NCBI GenBank assembly: GCA_021463165.1
Contig: JAJTWY010000009.1
Span: 62,001-126,000 of the forward strand
Direction: 5' to 3'
DNA length: 64,000 nucleotides
Origin: Pyrinomonadaceae bacterium
Lineage (GTDB): Bacteria > Acidobacteriota > Blastocatellia > Pyrinomonadales > Pyrinomonadaceae
Made by a program: the position numbers and the translations under genes
Shown here: in pieces, positions 62,282 to 64,000 of the stretch
Layout: each line of letters begins with the position of its first letter
Position numbering within the stretch: the first letter of the stretch is position 1
Notes under the pieces: generated by a model
Seen by the model: the letters and a program-made list of their open reading frames with translations, nothing else
Told to the model about the DNA's origin: nothing
Database searches by the model: none

Positions 62282-62721
62282 CGCTCTATCCTATCGACCT
62301 TCAGATAGCAGACACTCGCTGCCAATACCGGGTCTTTAACTGCGGTCATAGTTCCAGTAAGTCTAACCTTGTCACCGAGTTTTACGAATTCGCCGCTATT
62401 GTCGCGTATCTTGATGTCCTCCGGCTTGAAACTGCCCTCGATCTTCTCGACCGTGTTCGCCGAGGAACCGACCGCGATATCAGCGGTAAAGCCCTCAGTA
62501 TCACTCCCATCCTTCATTAAACGGAATCCACATTCCATCCGGCCGCTCGTATTCGAGCATAGAACGCCGCCTTTGTTCTTCAGCAAGCCTTCGACCTCGA
62601 TGTATTTCTTGTTACTCGCATCGCTGCACGCGCTCGAGTATTCAACCCGCTCACCCTTTGAATTGCAGGCCGAGAAGGTAAGTGAAATGACGGTCATGGT
62701 AACCAACAGCGTTTTCTTCAT
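62278..62721 (-). CDS. Putative lipoprotein
   Basis: The 147-residue protein has a lipoprotein signal (MKKTLLVTMTVISLTFSAC, lipobox Cys at 19). The mature part carries KKYIEVEGLLKNKGGVLC, TSGRMECGFRL and KLGDKVRLTGTMTAV, compatible with an OB-fold-like envelope domain. The start at 62721 is used because the frame upstream has no signal and runs through the end of the next gene. It overlaps the downstream gene by four bases. Confidence 0.75.
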   Translation of the reverse strand: MKKTLLVTMTVISLTFSACNSKGERVEYSSACSDASNKKYIEVEGLLKNKGGVLCSNTSGRMECGFRLMKDGSDTEGFTADIAVGSSANTVEKIEGSFKPEDIKIRDNSGEFVKLGDKVRLTGTMTAVKDPVLAASVCYLKVDRIER

Positions 62722-62854
62722 ATAGTTTTGCGTTTTAGATTGTCTATTTGTGACGAACGACCGGCTTCCCGCGCGCCCGTTACCTCGAACGGCCGGACCG
62801 GCTTTTGGGATCTCGTGGGCCGAACCCTCCAGCCCGTGACCAGTAAGGTATATG

Positions 62855-63310
62855 TTACCTCTTTTTTGCGATGTAGAGCGTTTTCTCGATCGTCGCGTGC
62901 ACAATGCCAGATTTGTCCTTCAGTTCAACGGTATAGATCCGGTCGACGGACCGCTCGGTCTCCGCCAACCGCTTGATCTCACTAATCTCTTCCGGCGTTA
63001 GCACGAAATCAGCCCATAGTGTCGTCTTGCCGGGCTTTCGGAACCTGACGCTCGCCGCCTTGTCCCAAACTACATAACCCTTGCCCAAAATGTTCATAAG
63101 CATGAGCATGTAGATCGGGTCGATACTCGCGTAAATACTGCCGCCGTAGATCGTTCCGACATAGTTTCGAGTACGCCACGAAAGCGGCAAACGTATCCTC
63201 GCCTCATGCCAGTCATCCGAAATATACGCGACTCGACCGCCGGTGCCGCGATACGCCGGAAACAGATTGAAACCCCAACGAAAGATCCGGCTCTTAAAAC
63301 TCTCAGGCAT
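62855..63310 (-). CDS. DUF4442 hotdog-fold protein, putative thioesterase
   Basis: The 151-residue protein of the DUF4442/thioesterase-like hotdog family shows FNLFPAYRGTGGRVAYIS, LPLSWRTRNYVGTIYGGSIYA (part of a hotdog helix and its Gly-Gly turn) and KAASVRFRKPGKTTLWADF. Such proteins may hydrolyse acyl-CoA, though activity is rarely shown. It lies 14 bases after the DinB gene in the same direction. Confidence 0.88.
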   Translation of the reverse strand: MPESFKSRIFRWGFNLFPAYRGTGGRVAYISDDWHEARIRLPLSWRTRNYVGTIYGGSIYASIDPIYMLMLMNILGKGYVVWDKAASVRFRKPGKTTLWADFVLTPEEISEIKRLAETERSVDRIYTVELKDKSGIVHATIEKTLYIAKKR

Positions 63311-63324
63311 CAGACTAGAATGAC

Positions 63325-63879
63325 CTAAGCGGAAAAGCCGGCGCTCGCCATGACGCGTTTAGCCTGTCGGATATGGCGCTTGGTATGTTCCACCAGAACC
63401 GTGAATGCATCGTCTAACTTGTAGGTGAATACGGCGAGAAAGGGAGAAGTGAAAACAGTCTTTTCTCTATCGGCGGCAGCACATGCTTCGACTTTCTGAT
63501 TTACTTCAGCGATATGCTCGACGAACTGCCTGACAATGTCTGCGGGGACTTCGCTCGGCGGCACGATCCTGTTAGATGGAGCCTTCGCCTTTTTCGAATC
63601 CTCAGTTACCGCTTTGATAAAGAATCGGCCACCCCATCCAGTCAGCGGCGAGTAGTTTTCCCAAAACGAATTCTTGCGAGTACCGGAGGCGAGCTTTTCG
63701 AACTCGGGATAGAATTCGTGATTTGTCAGAATGATATGCTCGAGACACTGGGCTATGCTCCAGCCTTTCTCCGACGGTTTCCAGTTTAACTGGTCCCCCG
63801 AAAGCCCTCCGAATGATGCGACGACATCCGTCGCCGCATCGGACATCTGTGAAGTTATGCTTTGAATTCGTTCGTCCAC
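63325..63879 (-). CDS. DinB-family putative metal-dependent protein
   Basis: The 184-residue protein has a DinB four-helix fold. Segments are LNWKPSEKGWSIAQCLEHIILTN with the first His, PSEVPADIVRQFVEHIAEVN, and the C-terminal LVEHTKRHIRQAKRVM with two more His, giving the usual three-His metal site. Bacillithiol or other thiol transfer is the best known role for relatives. The start is GTG at 63879, with AGGAG six bases upstream; a longer frame has no such site. Confidence 0.85.
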   Translation of the reverse strand: MDERIQSITSQMSDAATDVVASFGGLSGDQLNWKPSEKGWSIAQCLEHIILTNHEFYPEFEKLASGTRKNSFWENYSPLTGWGGRFFIKAVTEDSKKAKAPSNRIVPPSEVPADIVRQFVEHIAEVNQKVEACAAADREKTVFTSPFLAVFTYKLDDAFTVLVEHTKRHIRQAKRVMASAGFSA

Positions 63880-63950
63880 GGTGTACTCCTGAAAACTCCG
63901 CCCCGTCCTCAACAACCTCGGCGTTACAATAATAGTTGAACGCCAAGGAG

Positions 63951-64000
63951 CTAATTCCGCAGGGGCTTACCGGTTTTGAGCATTGCCGCTATACGTTCCT
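63951..64000 (-). CDS. Possible C-terminal end of a gene entering from the right edge
   Basis: The minus-strand frame reads ERIAAMLKTGKPLRN and stops at 63951-63953. It looks like a plausible protein tail, but 15 residues are too few to assign. It lies 71 bases before the DinB start. Confidence 0.3.
   Translation of the reverse strand, partial: ERIAAMLKTGKPLRN

Overview
The window looks like a stretch of chromosome from an Acidobacteriota member, most likely class Blastocatellia (Pyrinomonadaceae-like). This placement is an inference. It rests on an Oar-type TonB receptor with a carboxypeptidase-like N-terminal domain, DUF1572 and DinB-family proteins, a secreted protein with DxDGDGxxD (FG-GAP/VCBS) repeats, and a split RfaE1/RfaE2 heptose pathway. 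No 16S rRNA gene is present to settle it. Gene density is high and most genes are housekeeping or biosynthetic. No prophage, insertion sequence or CRISPR array was found.

Layout, left to right. 1-9.5 kb: the cut-off start of an Oar-like receptor, a thioredoxin-reductase-like flavoprotein lacking the CxxC, a TPR/zinc-ribbon/receiver protein paired with a CheA-like hybrid kinase lacking a CheW domain, then SDR, gatB and a small exported protein. 9.6-14.9 kb: a vitamin B12 uptake locus (TonB receptor plus BtuFCD) with two separate cobalamin riboswitches. 15-24 kb: a YbdK-type ligase, a PilZ protein, then a LysR regulator divergent from leuA-leuB-leuC, followed by leuD and a metB-like gene. A structured-RNA candidate lies between leuC and leuD. 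24-31 kb: PP2C phosphatase, NfeD, tRNA-Leu, OsmC, miaA-hfq-tmk-holB. 31-37 kb: ispG, rseP and dxr with a REP-like inverted pair, a glycerophosphodiesterase and cmk. 37.2-39.3 kb: a RepA/RecA-like ATPase behind iteron-like repeats and a palindromic operator, next to tRNA-Arg and tRNA-His. 39.4-46.8 kb: FG-GAP protein, rfaE1/rfaE2, rsmE, a DNA methyltransferase with an exonuclease, and small envelope proteins.

46.8-55.1 kb holds the most striking unit. A single-direction cluster ilvB-ilvN-ilvC-cupin-pheA-aroF-ilvD is preceded by a promoter, a 36-codon leader ORF rich in Ile, Val and Phe codons, and mutually exclusive antiterminator and terminator stems. It reads as a ribosome-mediated attenuator controlling branched-chain and phenylalanine synthesis together.

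55-64 kb: an acyl-CoA dehydrogenase and thiolase unit with a FadR(TetR)-like operator, a TPR protein, and a tightly overlapping run of small genes (YbaK, Tag, lipoprotein, DUF4442, DinB).

Taken together the window encodes nearly all of Ile/Val/Leu biosynthesis (threonine deaminase and the final transaminase were not seen) and the entry and Phe-committing steps of aromatic synthesis. It also encodes two MEP-pathway enzymes and a complete outer-to-periplasm-to-cytoplasm B12 import route. All assignments come from reading motifs; no database search was run.
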